Source: JAOPZW01 sp963835295
GTDB lineage: Bacteria > Actinomycetota > Thermoleophilia > Solirubrobacterales > Solirubrobacteraceae
Assembly (NCBI GenBank): GCA_963835295.1
Contig: CAWIEX010000012.1
Span: 124,001-188,000 of the forward strand
DNA length: 64,000 nt
Reading direction: 5' to 3'
Of the stretch, positions 8,239-15,568 are shown in pieces. How positions within the stretch are numbered: position 1 is the stretch's first letter; every line of letters starts with the position of its first letter. The position numbers were made by a program, and so were the translations under genes. The notes beneath the pieces are model-generated. The model did no database searches. It saw only the letters and a list, made by a program, of their open reading frames with translations, and had not been told where the DNA came from.

Positions 8239-9144
8239 CTACGGAAGCTGCTTGTCGATCTGGGCGCGCTGCTTGGCCGCGGCGTCGTCAGCGGCCTTGA
8301 TGTCGGCCTTGCGCTGGTCGAGCCACTTCTCGTACTCGGGCGGCGTCACGGCGCGGACCTGGGCGATCATGTTGGCGTGATTGCGCCCGCACATCTCGGC
8401 GCACTGGCCGGTGAAGACCTTCCCGGCGAGCTTGCCGGGGACCTTGAACCAGGTGTGGTTGGTGTAGCCCGGGATGGCGTCGAACTTGCCGCCCAGCTTG
8501 GGGATCCACCACGAGTGCGCGACGTCTTGCGCGTTGATGTCCAGCGTCACCGTCGTGTCCACCGGGACGACCATCTCTTGGTAGGAGAAGACCGCGTTCA
8601 GTGGCGCGTTGGCGCAGTCGTTGGCGTAGGTGTAGCGCCAGATGTACTGCTGGCCGTTGACGCACACGTTGAGCGCGCGGCCGTTGGGCGGCAGCTTCTT
8701 CGTCGGGCCCGACGCGAAGAGGGTGCCGCTGTCGGCCAGCTGCAGGCCGTTCGGGCCCGAGTTCGGCGGGTTGCGGATGTTGTCGAGCTTGAAGAACGTG
8801 AAGGCGGCCAGGACCACGAGGATGAGGGCGGCGCCGACCGTCCAGCCAACCTCCAGGCGCGTGTTGCCGCGGATCTGGGCGGCCACGAGCCCCTTGCGCG
8901 CGCGGAACTTGAACAGCGAGTAGAAGAGGGCCCCCTCGACGCCGACGAAGATGATCGTCGCTACGGCGAGGATCAGCTTGTAGAGCGAGTCGATCTCGTC
9001 GGCGTTGGGCGAGCCCCCGCTCTCGGGCGTGAGCGCGTCGGCGAAAGCGGCGCCGGCGAAGACCAGCAGCGCGGCCAGGGCGACGAGGACGGCGAGGGCG
9101 AGGCGACGCGAACGATTGGTGGCAGGGGACCGGGTCCAGGCCAA
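8239..9144 (-). CDS. ctaC: Cytochrome c oxidase subunit II (A1-type enzyme)
   Basis: 301 aa with a cleavable-looking signal region (residues 12-36, ending AFADA), two membrane helices (about 54-78, 101-120) and a CuA domain with H210, C248, E250, C252, H256 and M259 (CAEMCGRNHANM). Unlike the other subunit II it has no cytochrome c domain; the C-terminus is a short charged helix. An insertion around residues 128-185 includes C161 and C177, which could form a disulfide. No ATG fits. TTG 9144 (MAWTRS) is chosen because a perfect TACAAT box lies at 9154-9159, 9 bases upstream, suggesting a nearly leaderless transcript. Confidence 0.93.
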   Translation of the reverse strand: MAWTRSPATNRSRRLALAVLVALAALLVFAGAAFADALTPESGGSPNADEIDSLYKLILAVATIIFVGVEGALFYSLFKFRARKGLVAAQIRGNTRLEVGWTVGAALILVVLAAFTFFKLDNIRNPPNSGPNGLQLADSGTLFASGPTKKLPPNGRALNVCVNGQQYIWRYTYANDCANAPLNAVFSYQEMVVPVDTTVTLDINAQDVAHSWWIPKLGGKFDAIPGYTNHTWFKVPGKLAGKVFTGQCAEMCGRNHANMIAQVRAVTPPEYEKWLDQRKADIKAADDAAAKQRAQIDKQLP

Positions 9145-9197
9145 GGCGCGAGGATTGTATTCACAGGCCGGCGGACGACGGCGCGTAGGTGGCGCGA

Positions 9198-10001
9198 CTA
9201 CCGCCCCTCGAACACAGGGGGGCGCTTCTGGACGAAGGCCGTGACCCCCTCCGCGAAGTCGGGCGAGCCCGCCATCTCCTGCTGGATGTCCGCCTCGAGC
9301 TCGAGCTGCTCCTCCATGCGCGCGTAGAGCCAGTGGTTGAGCTGGCGCTTGGCCCCCGCATACGAGCGCGTCGGCCCCGCGGCCAGCCGGTCGCGCAGCG
9401 CCGCCACCTCGCTCGCGAAGGCGTCGTCGGGCACCACCCGGTTGACCAGGCCCCAGTCGAGCGCCTGCGCGGCGGGGATGCGCTCGCCGAGCATGGCCAT
9501 CTCGGTGGCGCGCGCGAACCCGACGCGGGTCGGGACGAAGAGCGACGAGCCGCCGTCGGGGACGAGGCCGATGTTGACGAAGGCGAGCAGAAGGTAGGCG
9601 GACTCCGCGGCCATGACGAGGTCCGACGCGAGCGCCAGGGAGAGCCCGATGCCCACCGCCGGGCCGTTGACCGCGGCCAGCACCGGCTTGGGCATGGTCC
9701 GGATCGTCGTGATGATCGGGTGGTAGCGCTCGGTCAGGACGCGGCGCACGTCGGGAATGCCCTCGGGCGTGCGCTCCTCGCGCCCGGACAGGTCGCGCAG
9801 GTCGGCCCCGGCCGAGAAGGCGCGCCCGGCCCCGGTGATGACCACGGCGCGCACGCCCTCGTCCTCGGCGACGCCGGTGACCGCGGCCAGGAGGTCGTGC
9901 CCGAGCTGCGCGTTCCACGCGTTCAGCGTCTCGGGGCGGTTGAGCTCGATGGTCGCCGCGGCGCCGTCGCGATGGACGTTGACGGTCTCGTACTCGGACA
10001 T
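9198..10001 (-). CDS. Enoyl-CoA hydratase/isomerase family protein
   Basis: A 267-aa crotonase-fold enzyme. The oxyanion-hole motifs are present: AFSAGADL near residue 62 and AAVNGPAVGIGLSLALASDLVMAA around 107-130, followed by a glutamate/aspartate-bearing loop (VNIGLVPDGGSS). It probably hydrates or isomerises acyl-CoA; the Asp in LVPDGGSS is also seen in PaaG-like isomerases, so the exact reaction is open. Start ATG 10001 is preceded, 7 bases away, by TAGGTT (leaderless pattern). The gene is divergent from the HTH gene across a region with twin operators that also covers its own promoter. Confidence 0.9.
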   Translation of the reverse strand: MSEYETVNVHRDGAAATIELNRPETLNAWNAQLGHDLLAAVTGVAEDEGVRAVVITGAGRAFSAGADLRDLSGREERTPEGIPDVRRVLTERYHPIITTIRTMPKPVLAAVNGPAVGIGLSLALASDLVMAAESAYLLLAFVNIGLVPDGGSSLFVPTRVGFARATEMAMLGERIPAAQALDWGLVNRVVPDDAFASEVAALRDRLAAGPTRSYAGAKRQLNHWLYARMEEQLELEADIQQEMAGSPDFAEGVTAFVQKRPPVFEGR

Positions 10002-10029
10002 GGCGGGCAACCTATCCGCTGCCCGGCGC

Positions 10030-10045
10030 GTCAACATGGGTTGAC
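10030..10045. promoter_or_regulatory. Palindromic operator 1, GTCAAC-ATGG-GTTGAC
   Basis: A perfect 6-4-6 inverted repeat. Its right arm merges into TTGACA at 10041-10046, which is a consensus -35 placed 17 bases before TATGTT at 10064-10069. A protein bound here would block that promoter. Confidence 0.7.
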
Positions 10046-10056
10046 AAAGCCATCTC

Positions 10057-10072
10057 GTCAACGTATGTTGAC
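10057..10072. promoter_or_regulatory. Palindromic operator 2, GTCAAC-GTAT-GTTGAC
   Basis: The same 6-4-6 palindrome, 27 bases centre to centre from the first. It covers the -10 (TATGTT, 10064-10069) and ends 3 bases before the ATG of the small HTH gene, so the promoter would be leaderless and doubly occluded. The small HTH protein is an obvious candidate autoregulator, by inference only. Confidence 0.7.
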
Positions 10073-10075
10073 GCC

Positions 10076-10306
10076 ATGGCCGCACAGCAGACCCGCGATC
10101 TCGCCGGCGCCGTCGACAGCACCGATCCGCAGGTGGGGCTCGCCGCGGTCGCCTCGCTGCGCAACCTGGTCGAGCGCCTCGAGGAGCTGCACGTCGCCAA
10201 CGCGCGAGAGAGCGGCTGGTCGTGGCAGGAGATCGGCGCCGCGCTGGGGGTCTCCAAGCAGGCCGTGCACCGCAAGCACGGACGACGCAGGAGGTTGCTG
10301 GGCTGA
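10076..10306 (+). CDS. Small helix-turn-helix protein
   Basis: A 76-aa protein, mainly helical. The C-terminal third is a compact HTH: SWQEIGAALGVSKQAVHRKHG (about residues 50-70), a form common in small actinobacterial regulators encoded next to Clp-N proteins. No other domain is visible. The stop overlaps the start of the next gene as TGATG, so the pair is translationally coupled. Twin palindromes over its own promoter suggest autoregulation. Confidence 0.8.
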   Translation: MAAQQTRDLAGAVDSTDPQVGLAAVASLRNLVERLEELHVANARESGWSWQEIGAALGVSKQAVHRKHGRRRRLLG

Positions 10307-10854
10307 TGTTCGAGCGCTTCACCAAGGACGCCCGCCAGGCCATCGCGCTGGCCCAAGAGGAGGCGATGGCCCTGCGCCACGGCTGGATCGGCACCGAGCA
10401 CATCCTGCTCGGGGTGCTGCGGGCCGACGGCGACGGCGCCCGGCTGCTGGCCGGCTTCGGCGTCGAGGGCGCCGGCGTGCGCGAGGACGTGGTGCGCATC
10501 GTGGGCCGCGGCGAGCAGGACATCGACCGCGACGCCCTCGCCACCCTGGGCATCGACCTGGAGGCCGTGCGCGAGCGCGTCGAGCGCGCCTTCGGGCCCG
10601 GCGCGCTGAGCCGCCGCGGCCGCTGCCGGCGCGGCGGGATCGGCCGTACCGTCCCGTTCACGCCACGGGCCAAGAAGGTGCTCGAGCTCAGCGTGCGCGA
10701 GGCCGTCCACCTGGCCGAGCGCGACCTGCGCGGCGAGCACCTCGTGCTCGGGCTCCTGCGCGAGCGAGACGGCGTCGCCGCGCGGATCCTGACCGAGCGT
10801 GGCGTCACCCACGCCGCGGCGCGCGAGCGCGTCGCCGGCCGCGACGCCGCCTGA
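10306..10854 (+). CDS. Clp N-terminal domain protein (double Clp-N, no ATPase)
   Basis: 182 aa comprising two Clp repeat pairs, as in the N-domain of ClpA/ClpC. Residues 1-75 begin FERFTKDARQAIALAQEEA with WIGTEHILLGVL; residues 110-175 repeat the pattern (FTPRAKKVLELSVREA, LRGEHLVLGLLRE). No Walker motifs follow, so it is not an unfoldase. It may act as an adaptor or decoy that binds substrates or adaptors of the Clp machine. It is coupled to the HTH gene by overlap. Confidence 0.88.
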   Translation: MFERFTKDARQAIALAQEEAMALRHGWIGTEHILLGVLRADGDGARLLAGFGVEGAGVREDVVRIVGRGEQDIDRDALATLGIDLEAVRERVERAFGPGALSRRGRCRRGGIGRTVPFTPRAKKVLELSVREAVHLAERDLRGEHLVLGLLRERDGVAARILTERGVTHAAARERVAGRDAA

Positions 10855-10869
10855 GCCCTCGCCGGGCGT

Positions 10870-10915
10870 CGAACGTCGGTCCTGCCCCCTGCAGAGGGGG
10901 GACGACCGACGTTCG
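10870..10915 (+). terminator. Strong hairpin after the HTH/Clp-N pair
   Basis: CGAACGTCGGTC (10870-10881) pairs perfectly with 10904-10915, and the loop can pair again through CCCCCT/AGGGGG. There is no clear T tract. It lies 15 bases after the Clp-N stop. TAAGTT right after it (10918-10923) may be the -10 of the next gene. Confidence 0.6.
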
Positions 10916-10931
10916 GCTAAGTTGAGACGTG

Positions 10932-11666
10932 ATGTCCCGTCCGGTGATCGGCATCTGCACGGCGCTCGAGCGCGCCCGCTGGAGCGTGTGGGACCAGCAG
11001 GCCTACCTGCTGCCGCGCTCCTACATCGACGCCGTCCAGCGCGCGGGCGGGATCGCGCTCATGCTGCCGCCCGACGAGGCCGTCCATGAGGACCCCGACG
11101 CGATCCTCGACCTGCTCGACGGGCTGATCCTGGCGGGCGGCGCCGACATCGGTCCGGACGCCTACGGCGAGCAGGCGCACGCCGAGACGCATGGCACCGT
11201 CCCCGAACGCGACGACTTCGAGATCGCGCTCACCCGCCGGGCGCTCGAGCGCGACCTGCCGCTGCTGGGCATCTGCCGCGGGATGCAGCTCATGAACGTC
11301 GCGGCGGGCGGCACGCTGCTGCAGCACCTGCCCGACAGCCACGGCCACCACGAGCACCGGCGCAACCCGGGCTCCTTCGACGGGGCCGACCACGACGTGC
11401 GCCTGGACGACGGCTCGCTGGCCGCGCGCGCCGCGGGCGAGGTCGTCCACGGGACGAAGTCCCACCACCACCAGGGGGTCGACCGCGTGGGCGAGGGCTT
11501 CGAGGTCACCGGCTGGTCGTCGATCGACGAGCTGCCCGAGGCCTTCGAGGCGCCCGACCGCCGCTTCGCGCTCGGCGTCCAGTGGCATCCCGAGGCCGAC
11601 GAGAAGAGCCGCCTGATCGGCGCCCTCGTGGCCGAGGCCGCGGCCGCGCGCAACGGCCAGGGCTGA
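10932..11666 (+). CDS. Gamma-glutamyl-GABA hydrolase-like class I glutamine amidotransferase
   Basis: A 244-aa peptidase C26 family enzyme (PuuD-like). It has the nucleophile elbow GICRGMQLMNVAAGG with catalytic Cys at about residue 115, and the His-Glu pair in VQWHPEAD near 217-223. The family hydrolyses gamma-glutamyl bonds, for example in putrescine/polyamine breakdown; the true substrate here cannot be read. ATG 10932 is preferred over GTG 10929 because TAAGTT lies 8 bases before it. It overlaps the CDF gene as TGATG. Confidence 0.88.
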   Translation: MSRPVIGICTALERARWSVWDQQAYLLPRSYIDAVQRAGGIALMLPPDEAVHEDPDAILDLLDGLILAGGADIGPDAYGEQAHAETHGTVPERDDFEIALTRRALERDLPLLGICRGMQLMNVAAGGTLLQHLPDSHGHHEHRRNPGSFDGADHDVRLDDGSLAARAAGEVVHGTKSHHHQGVDRVGEGFEVTGWSSIDELPEAFEAPDRRFALGVQWHPEADEKSRLIGALVAEAAAARNGQG

Positions 11667-12643
11667 TGGCCCGCGGCGGCGCGCCGCACCCCGCCGCCCG
11701 CCGCACGGTGCTCGTCGCCCTGGCGGCCAATGCCTCGATCGCGGTGGCCAAGCTCGTCGCCGGCCTGGTCTCGGGCTCCTCGGCCATGCTCGCCGAGACG
11801 GCGCACTCGGTGGCCGACACGATGAACCAGGTCTTCCTGCTCTACTCGCTGTCCATCGGTGAGCGCGAGCCCGATGCCGCGCACCCCTTCGGCTACGGCA
11901 AGGAGCGCTTCTTCTGGTCCTTCCTGGCCGCGGTGGGGATCTTCGTGGCCGGCGCCGGCTTCTCGCTCTACGAGGGGCTGAGCCGGATCTTCGGTCCCGA
12001 GACCGAGAGCGGCTCCTACGCCATCGCCTACGCGGTGCTCGCCTTCGCCGCCCTGGCCGAGGGCGCGTCGCTCGTGCGGGCCTGGCGCCAGACCCGCGCC
12101 GAGGCCGGGGCGCAGCGCCAATCCCACGCGTACTACGTCCGCGCCAGCCGCGACCCGACGACCAAGACCGTCCTCTTCGAGGACTCCGCGGCCGTCGTCG
12201 GTGTCGTCGTGGCCTTCGCTGGCGTCGCGCTGCACGAGGTCACCGGCAACCAGGTCTACGACGGCGTCGCCTCGGTGATCATCGCGGTGCTGCTGGCGAC
12301 GGTCGCCGTGGCGCTCGGGCGCGACACCAGGGCGCTGCTCATCGGCGAGGCGGCGTCGCCGGAGGAGCGACAGGCGATCACCACGATCATCGAGGCCCAT
12401 GCCGCGGTCGATCGCCTGCTCGAGCTGCTCACGATGGCCCTGGCGCCCGACCGCCTGCTGGTCGCCGCGCGCATCGACCTGGCCGACGGCCTCAGCGCCG
12501 ACGAGATCGAGCGCGCCTCGAGCGAGCTCGACCGCGAGCTGCGCGAGCGCATTCCGTCGGTGTGGCAGGTCTTCCTCGATGCGACTCCGCGCAGCGAGGT
12601 GCCGCGGGCGCCGGAAGACAGGCCGCAAGCGACCGGCGCCTGA
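11666..12643 (+). CDS. Cation diffusion facilitator (CDF) family transporter
   Basis: A 325-aa inner-membrane antiporter for divalent metals (Zn, Fe, Mn or Co). It has the family start NASIAVAKLVAGLVSGSSAMLAE, HSVADTMNQVFLL as the first metal-site helix, and FGYGKERFFWSF after TM2. A second H/D pair would normally be HxxxD in TM5; here the region reads LFEDSAAVVGVVVA, with E/D instead. A C-terminal cytoplasmic domain (~245-310) follows. Translation is coupled to the upstream amidotransferase. The metal is unknown. Confidence 0.9.
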   Translation: MARGGAPHPAARRTVLVALAANASIAVAKLVAGLVSGSSAMLAETAHSVADTMNQVFLLYSLSIGEREPDAAHPFGYGKERFFWSFLAAVGIFVAGAGFSLYEGLSRIFGPETESGSYAIAYAVLAFAALAEGASLVRAWRQTRAEAGAQRQSHAYYVRASRDPTTKTVLFEDSAAVVGVVVAFAGVALHEVTGNQVYDGVASVIIAVLLATVAVALGRDTRALLIGEAASPEERQAITTIIEAHAAVDRLLELLTMALAPDRLLVAARIDLADGLSADEIERASSELDRELRERIPSVWQVFLDATPRSEVPRAPEDRPQATGA

Positions 12644-12652
12644 GCGGGCGCC

Positions 12653-13012
12653 TCATCGCTTGCCCTGCCAGAAGGCGATCTCGCCGCCGGCCGGCGTCGC
12701 GACGACGCTGCGCCAGCCGGCCGGGCCCTCGCGAGCGTCGAGCAGGACGGTGGCGCCCAGGTCTCGCGCGCGCTCGGTGGCCGCCCCGATCTCCGGCACC
12801 TCGACGTAAGGCAGCCAGAGCGGGCGGGTCGTGGCGCACTCGACGATGCCGCCGCCGAGCCCCTCACCAAGCTCGAGCGTGTGGTACGAGCCGTGCCGGG
12901 TGTCGACGCGGTCGGGGTGCCAGTCGCACAGCTGCGAGTAGAAGGCTTGCGCGCGCACGAGGTCGCCGGTGTGCAGCTCCAGGTGCACCACTGGTGTCGA
13001 GGGGGCGAGCAT
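12653..13012 (-). CDS. VOC (glyoxalase/bleomycin-resistance fold) protein
   Basis: A 119-aa single VOC module: VVHLELHTGDLVRAQAFYSQLCDW as the first beta-alpha-beta and a second half with PYVEVPEIGAATERARDLGA and the final EIAFWQGK strand. ATG 13012 (MLAPSTPVVHL) is chosen because the longer frame to 13114 would run over the divergent promoter and the sigma factor start. Catalytic or binding function is unknown. It is divergent from a SigG-like ECF sigma gene; glyoxalase-fold genes have been linked to SigG in mycobacteria, so it may be its target. Confidence 0.82.
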   Translation of the reverse strand: MLAPSTPVVHLELHTGDLVRAQAFYSQLCDWHPDRVDTRHGSYHTLELGEGLGGGIVECATTRPLWLPYVEVPEIGAATERARDLGATVLLDAREGPAGWRSVVATPAGGEIAFWQGKR

Positions 13013-13046
13013 CGGCGTCTGGCTCTTTGACCGCGCGATGGCCGAG

Positions 13047-13067
13047 AACTCATCGGTCCGATGAGTT
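13047..13067. promoter_or_regulatory. 21-bp palindrome in the VOC/sigma divergent promoter
   Basis: Arms AACTCATC and GATGAGTT flank GGTCC, so all positions except the centre are symmetric. It lies 30 bp before the sigma factor ATG and 34 bp from the VOC start. It is a probable operator controlling both genes; the protein that binds it is not identifiable. Confidence 0.65.
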
Positions 13068-13097
13068 CGGGGCGCGTCGGCGGTCTCAGGAGTACCG

Positions 13098-14213
13098 ATG
13101 GCCACCTCCACCACCGCCGTCAGCGCGCTCGAGCGCGACCTCCTCGATGCCGCCCGCGGTGGTGACCACGATGCCTACCGGCGGCTCGTCGAGCCCCACC
13201 GCGGCGCGTTGCACGCCCATTGCTACCGCATGCTCGGCTCGGTCCACGACGCCGAGGACGCCCTCCAGGACGCCCTGCTGCGCGCCTGGCGCGGGCTGCC
13301 GCGCTTCGAGGGGCGAAGCTCGCTGCGCTCCTGGCTGTACCGGATCGCGACCAACGCGTCGCTCAACGCCATCGAGCGCCGGCCCAGGCGGATGCTGCCG
13401 ATCGACCACGGCCCGCCCGCCGATCCGCACGACCCGCCGGGGGCGCCGCTGGTCGAGTCGACGTGGGTCGAGCCCTATCCCGACGAGCAGCTCGGGCTCA
13501 TCGACGGCCGCGCGGCCCCCGAGGCGCGCTACGAGCGCCGGGAGGGCGTCGAGCTGGCCTTCGTGGCGGCGCTGCAGCACCTGCCGCCCAACCAGCGCGC
13601 CGCGCTCATCCTGCGCGAGGTGCTGGGCTTCTCGGGGCAGGAGATCGCCGACACCCTCGAGACGACGGTCGCAGCCGTCAACAGCGCGCTGCAGCGCGCG
13701 CGCAGGGCGGTCGACGAGCGCCTGCCCGACCGCACGCAGCAGGCGACCCTGCGCGCGCTGGGCGACCAGCGCCTGAGCGAGGTGGTCGAGAGCTACATGG
13801 ACGCCATGGGGCGCGGCGACGTCGACGCCGTGGTCAGCCTGCTGGCCGCGGACGCCGTGTGGTCGATGCCCCCGCTGGGCGCCTGGTACCGGGGGGTCGA
13901 CGAGATCGCCGTCTTCCTGGCCACCGCGCCGCTCAACGGCAACTGGCACTGGCGCCACGTGTCGGCGCGCGCCAGCGGGCAGGCCGCGGTCGGCTCCTAC
14001 ATCTCGGAGGCGAGGGACGGCACCTATCGCGCGTTCGCCCTCGACGTGCTGACCCTGCGCGGCGATCGCATCGCGGACATCACGTCCTTCGTCAACCGCA
14101 CGACGCAGCTGCGCGCCGGCGACGACTTCCTGAGTTGGCCGCACTACCCGGAGGACCCGGCGCGGGCCGCCGCGTACTTCGAGGCCTTCAGGCTGCCCGA
14201 CCGCCTCGCCTGA
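13098..14213 (+). CDS. ECF sigma factor with C-terminal SnoaL-like domain (SigG-like)
   Basis: 371 aa. Sigma region 2 (about residues 25-90: CYRMLGSVHDAEDALQDALLRAW) and region 4 (about 150-205: LPPNQRAALILREVLGFSGQEIA) are followed by an NTF2/SnoaL-like domain (~225-340: YMDAMGRGDVDAVVSLLAADAVWSM). Such fused-domain sigmas carry their regulatory domain in cis and lack a separate anti-sigma. The layout and length match the SigG/TIGR02960 type. Its stop is 1 base from the end of a convergent second ECF gene. Confidence 0.9.
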   Translation: MATSTTAVSALERDLLDAARGGDHDAYRRLVEPHRGALHAHCYRMLGSVHDAEDALQDALLRAWRGLPRFEGRSSLRSWLYRIATNASLNAIERRPRRMLPIDHGPPADPHDPPGAPLVESTWVEPYPDEQLGLIDGRAAPEARYERREGVELAFVAALQHLPPNQRAALILREVLGFSGQEIADTLETTVAAVNSALQRARRAVDERLPDRTQQATLRALGDQRLSEVVESYMDAMGRGDVDAVVSLLAADAVWSMPPLGAWYRGVDEIAVFLATAPLNGNWHWRHVSARASGQAAVGSYISEARDGTYRAFALDVLTLRGDRIADITSFVNRTTQLRAGDDFLSWPHYPEDPARAAAYFEAFRLPDRLA

Positions 14214-14214
14214 G

Positions 14215-14784
14215 CTAGGCGGCCGCCGTCACGCGGCCGAGGCCCGAGCGCGCCCGGCACACGAGCGCCTTCGACCCACCGACCGAGACGTTCAGGCGCC
14301 GGGCGATCGTCTCGTGCGAGTCACCGCCAAGCTCGTGGGCGACCAGCGCGATCCGCTGGCGCTCGGGCAGGCGCTGGAGCTCGCCGACGAGGTCGCGCAG
14401 GTCGTCGGCGCGCATGACCTGCTCGTGCGGGTCGGCGCCGGCGTCGCGCAGCATCGGCGCGTGGACCTCGAGGGCGGTGGTCCGCACCGGCCGGCGCAGG
14501 ACGTCGAGCGTGCGGTTGCGCACGATGGTGAACAGCCACGGCTTGAGCGCCATCTCGCGGCTGTCGGCGCGCAGGGCGGCCAGGGCGCGGACGAAGGCAT
14601 CCTGGACGATCTCCTCGGCGTCGTGGTGGCCGCCGCCCAGCATCTGGCGCGCGTAGCCGGTGAGCCGCTGCTCGTAGCGCGCGTGGATCGCGTCGAAGGC
14701 GCGGTCGTCGCCCGCGCGCACCAGGTCGACGAGCTGCTCGTCGCTGGCGGCCCGGTAGGCGGTGGGGTGAAGGAGGATCGTCAT
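14215..14784 (-). CDS. ECF-type RNA polymerase sigma factor
   Basis: 189 aa with region 2 (FDAIHARYEQRLTGYARQML, then HDAEEIVQDAFVRALA) and region 4 (LPERQRIALVAHELGGDSHETIARRLNVSVG). ATG 14784 (MTILLHPTAY) is preferred over the upstream in-frame start at 14859, which adds an Ala/Gly/Pro-rich stretch and leaves little room for the divergent FHA promoter. No anti-sigma gene is adjacent. It converges on the SnoaL-type sigma gene. Confidence 0.88.
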   Translation of the reverse strand: MTILLHPTAYRAASDEQLVDLVRAGDDRAFDAIHARYEQRLTGYARQMLGGGHHDAEEIVQDAFVRALAALRADSREMALKPWLFTIVRNRTLDVLRRPVRTTALEVHAPMLRDAGADPHEQVMRADDLRDLVGELQRLPERQRIALVAHELGGDSHETIARRLNVSVGGSKALVCRARSGLGRVTAAA

Positions 14785-14889
14785 GCCTTCAGGTTGCGCC
14801 CGGGCGGGCGCGGCGCCCAGCCACCCGAGGGTCACACCTGGCCCCCCGAGGTGGGGCATCCATCACCCTGGGTAGCCTTGACAGTCCAG

Positions 14890-15564
14890 ATGGCGTCCCC
14901 ACTTCAGGCCCACTCCGCCACCCCCGCCGAGCTGCGCGAGCGCATCGAGGCCGAGCGCCGCGGGCGCCCGTTCCTCGTCTTCCGCGACGGCGACGGCGCC
15001 CAGCGCCTGCTCGACCTCGCCGCGCTGGGACGCGTGAGCATCGGCCGCGGCAGCGGGAACGAGCTCAGCCTGCCCTGGGACACGGAGGTCTCGCGCCTGC
15101 ACGCCGAGCTCGAGGCGATCGCGGGCGAGTGGACGGTCAGCGACGACGGCCTGTCGCGCAACGGCACCTACGTCAACGGCGCGCGCATCTCGGGGCGCAC
15201 GCGGCTGCGCGACGGCGACGTCCTGCGCGTCGGGCAGACGTCGATGGCCTACCGCCGCCCCGAGTCCGAGGACTCGATGCCGACCCAGATCGCGGGCCAG
15301 CGGCTCACCCTCGGCGATCTGCCGCCCACCCAGCGCCAGGTCCTGGTCGCGCTCTCGCGGCCCTACAAGCACGACGAGTTCGCGGTGCCCGCCACCAACC
15401 AGGACATCGCCGACGAGCTGCACCTCAGCGTCGACGCGGTCAAGTCGCACCTGCGCACGCTCTTCCAGCGCTTCGGCATCGAGCACCTGCCCCAGAACCA
15501 GAAGCGCTCGCGGCTGGTGGCCGAGGCCCTGCAGGCCGGCGTCGTCTCGACGCGGGACCTGTAG
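14890..15564 (+). CDS. FHA domain protein with C-terminal winged-helix/HTH
   Basis: 224 aa. The FHA domain spans ~30-115 with the phosphothreonine-binding signature GRVSIGRGSGNELSL, VSRLHAEL and LSRNGTYVNG. A linker leads to a C-terminal DNA-binding domain (~150-215) with NQDIADELHLSVDAVKSHLR. The pairing suggests a transcription factor that reads Ser/Thr phosphorylation. It converges on a sensor Ser/Thr kinase 4 bases away, which is the obvious candidate partner. A TAGCCT box lies at 14873-14878. Confidence 0.88.
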   Translation: MASPLQAHSATPAELRERIEAERRGRPFLVFRDGDGAQRLLDLAALGRVSIGRGSGNELSLPWDTEVSRLHAELEAIAGEWTVSDDGLSRNGTYVNGARISGRTRLRDGDVLRVGQTSMAYRRPESEDSMPTQIAGQRLTLGDLPPTQRQVLVALSRPYKHDEFAVPATNQDIADELHLSVDAVKSHLRTLFQRFGIEHLPQNQKRSRLVAEALQAGVVSTRDL

Positions 15565-15568
15565 GCGG

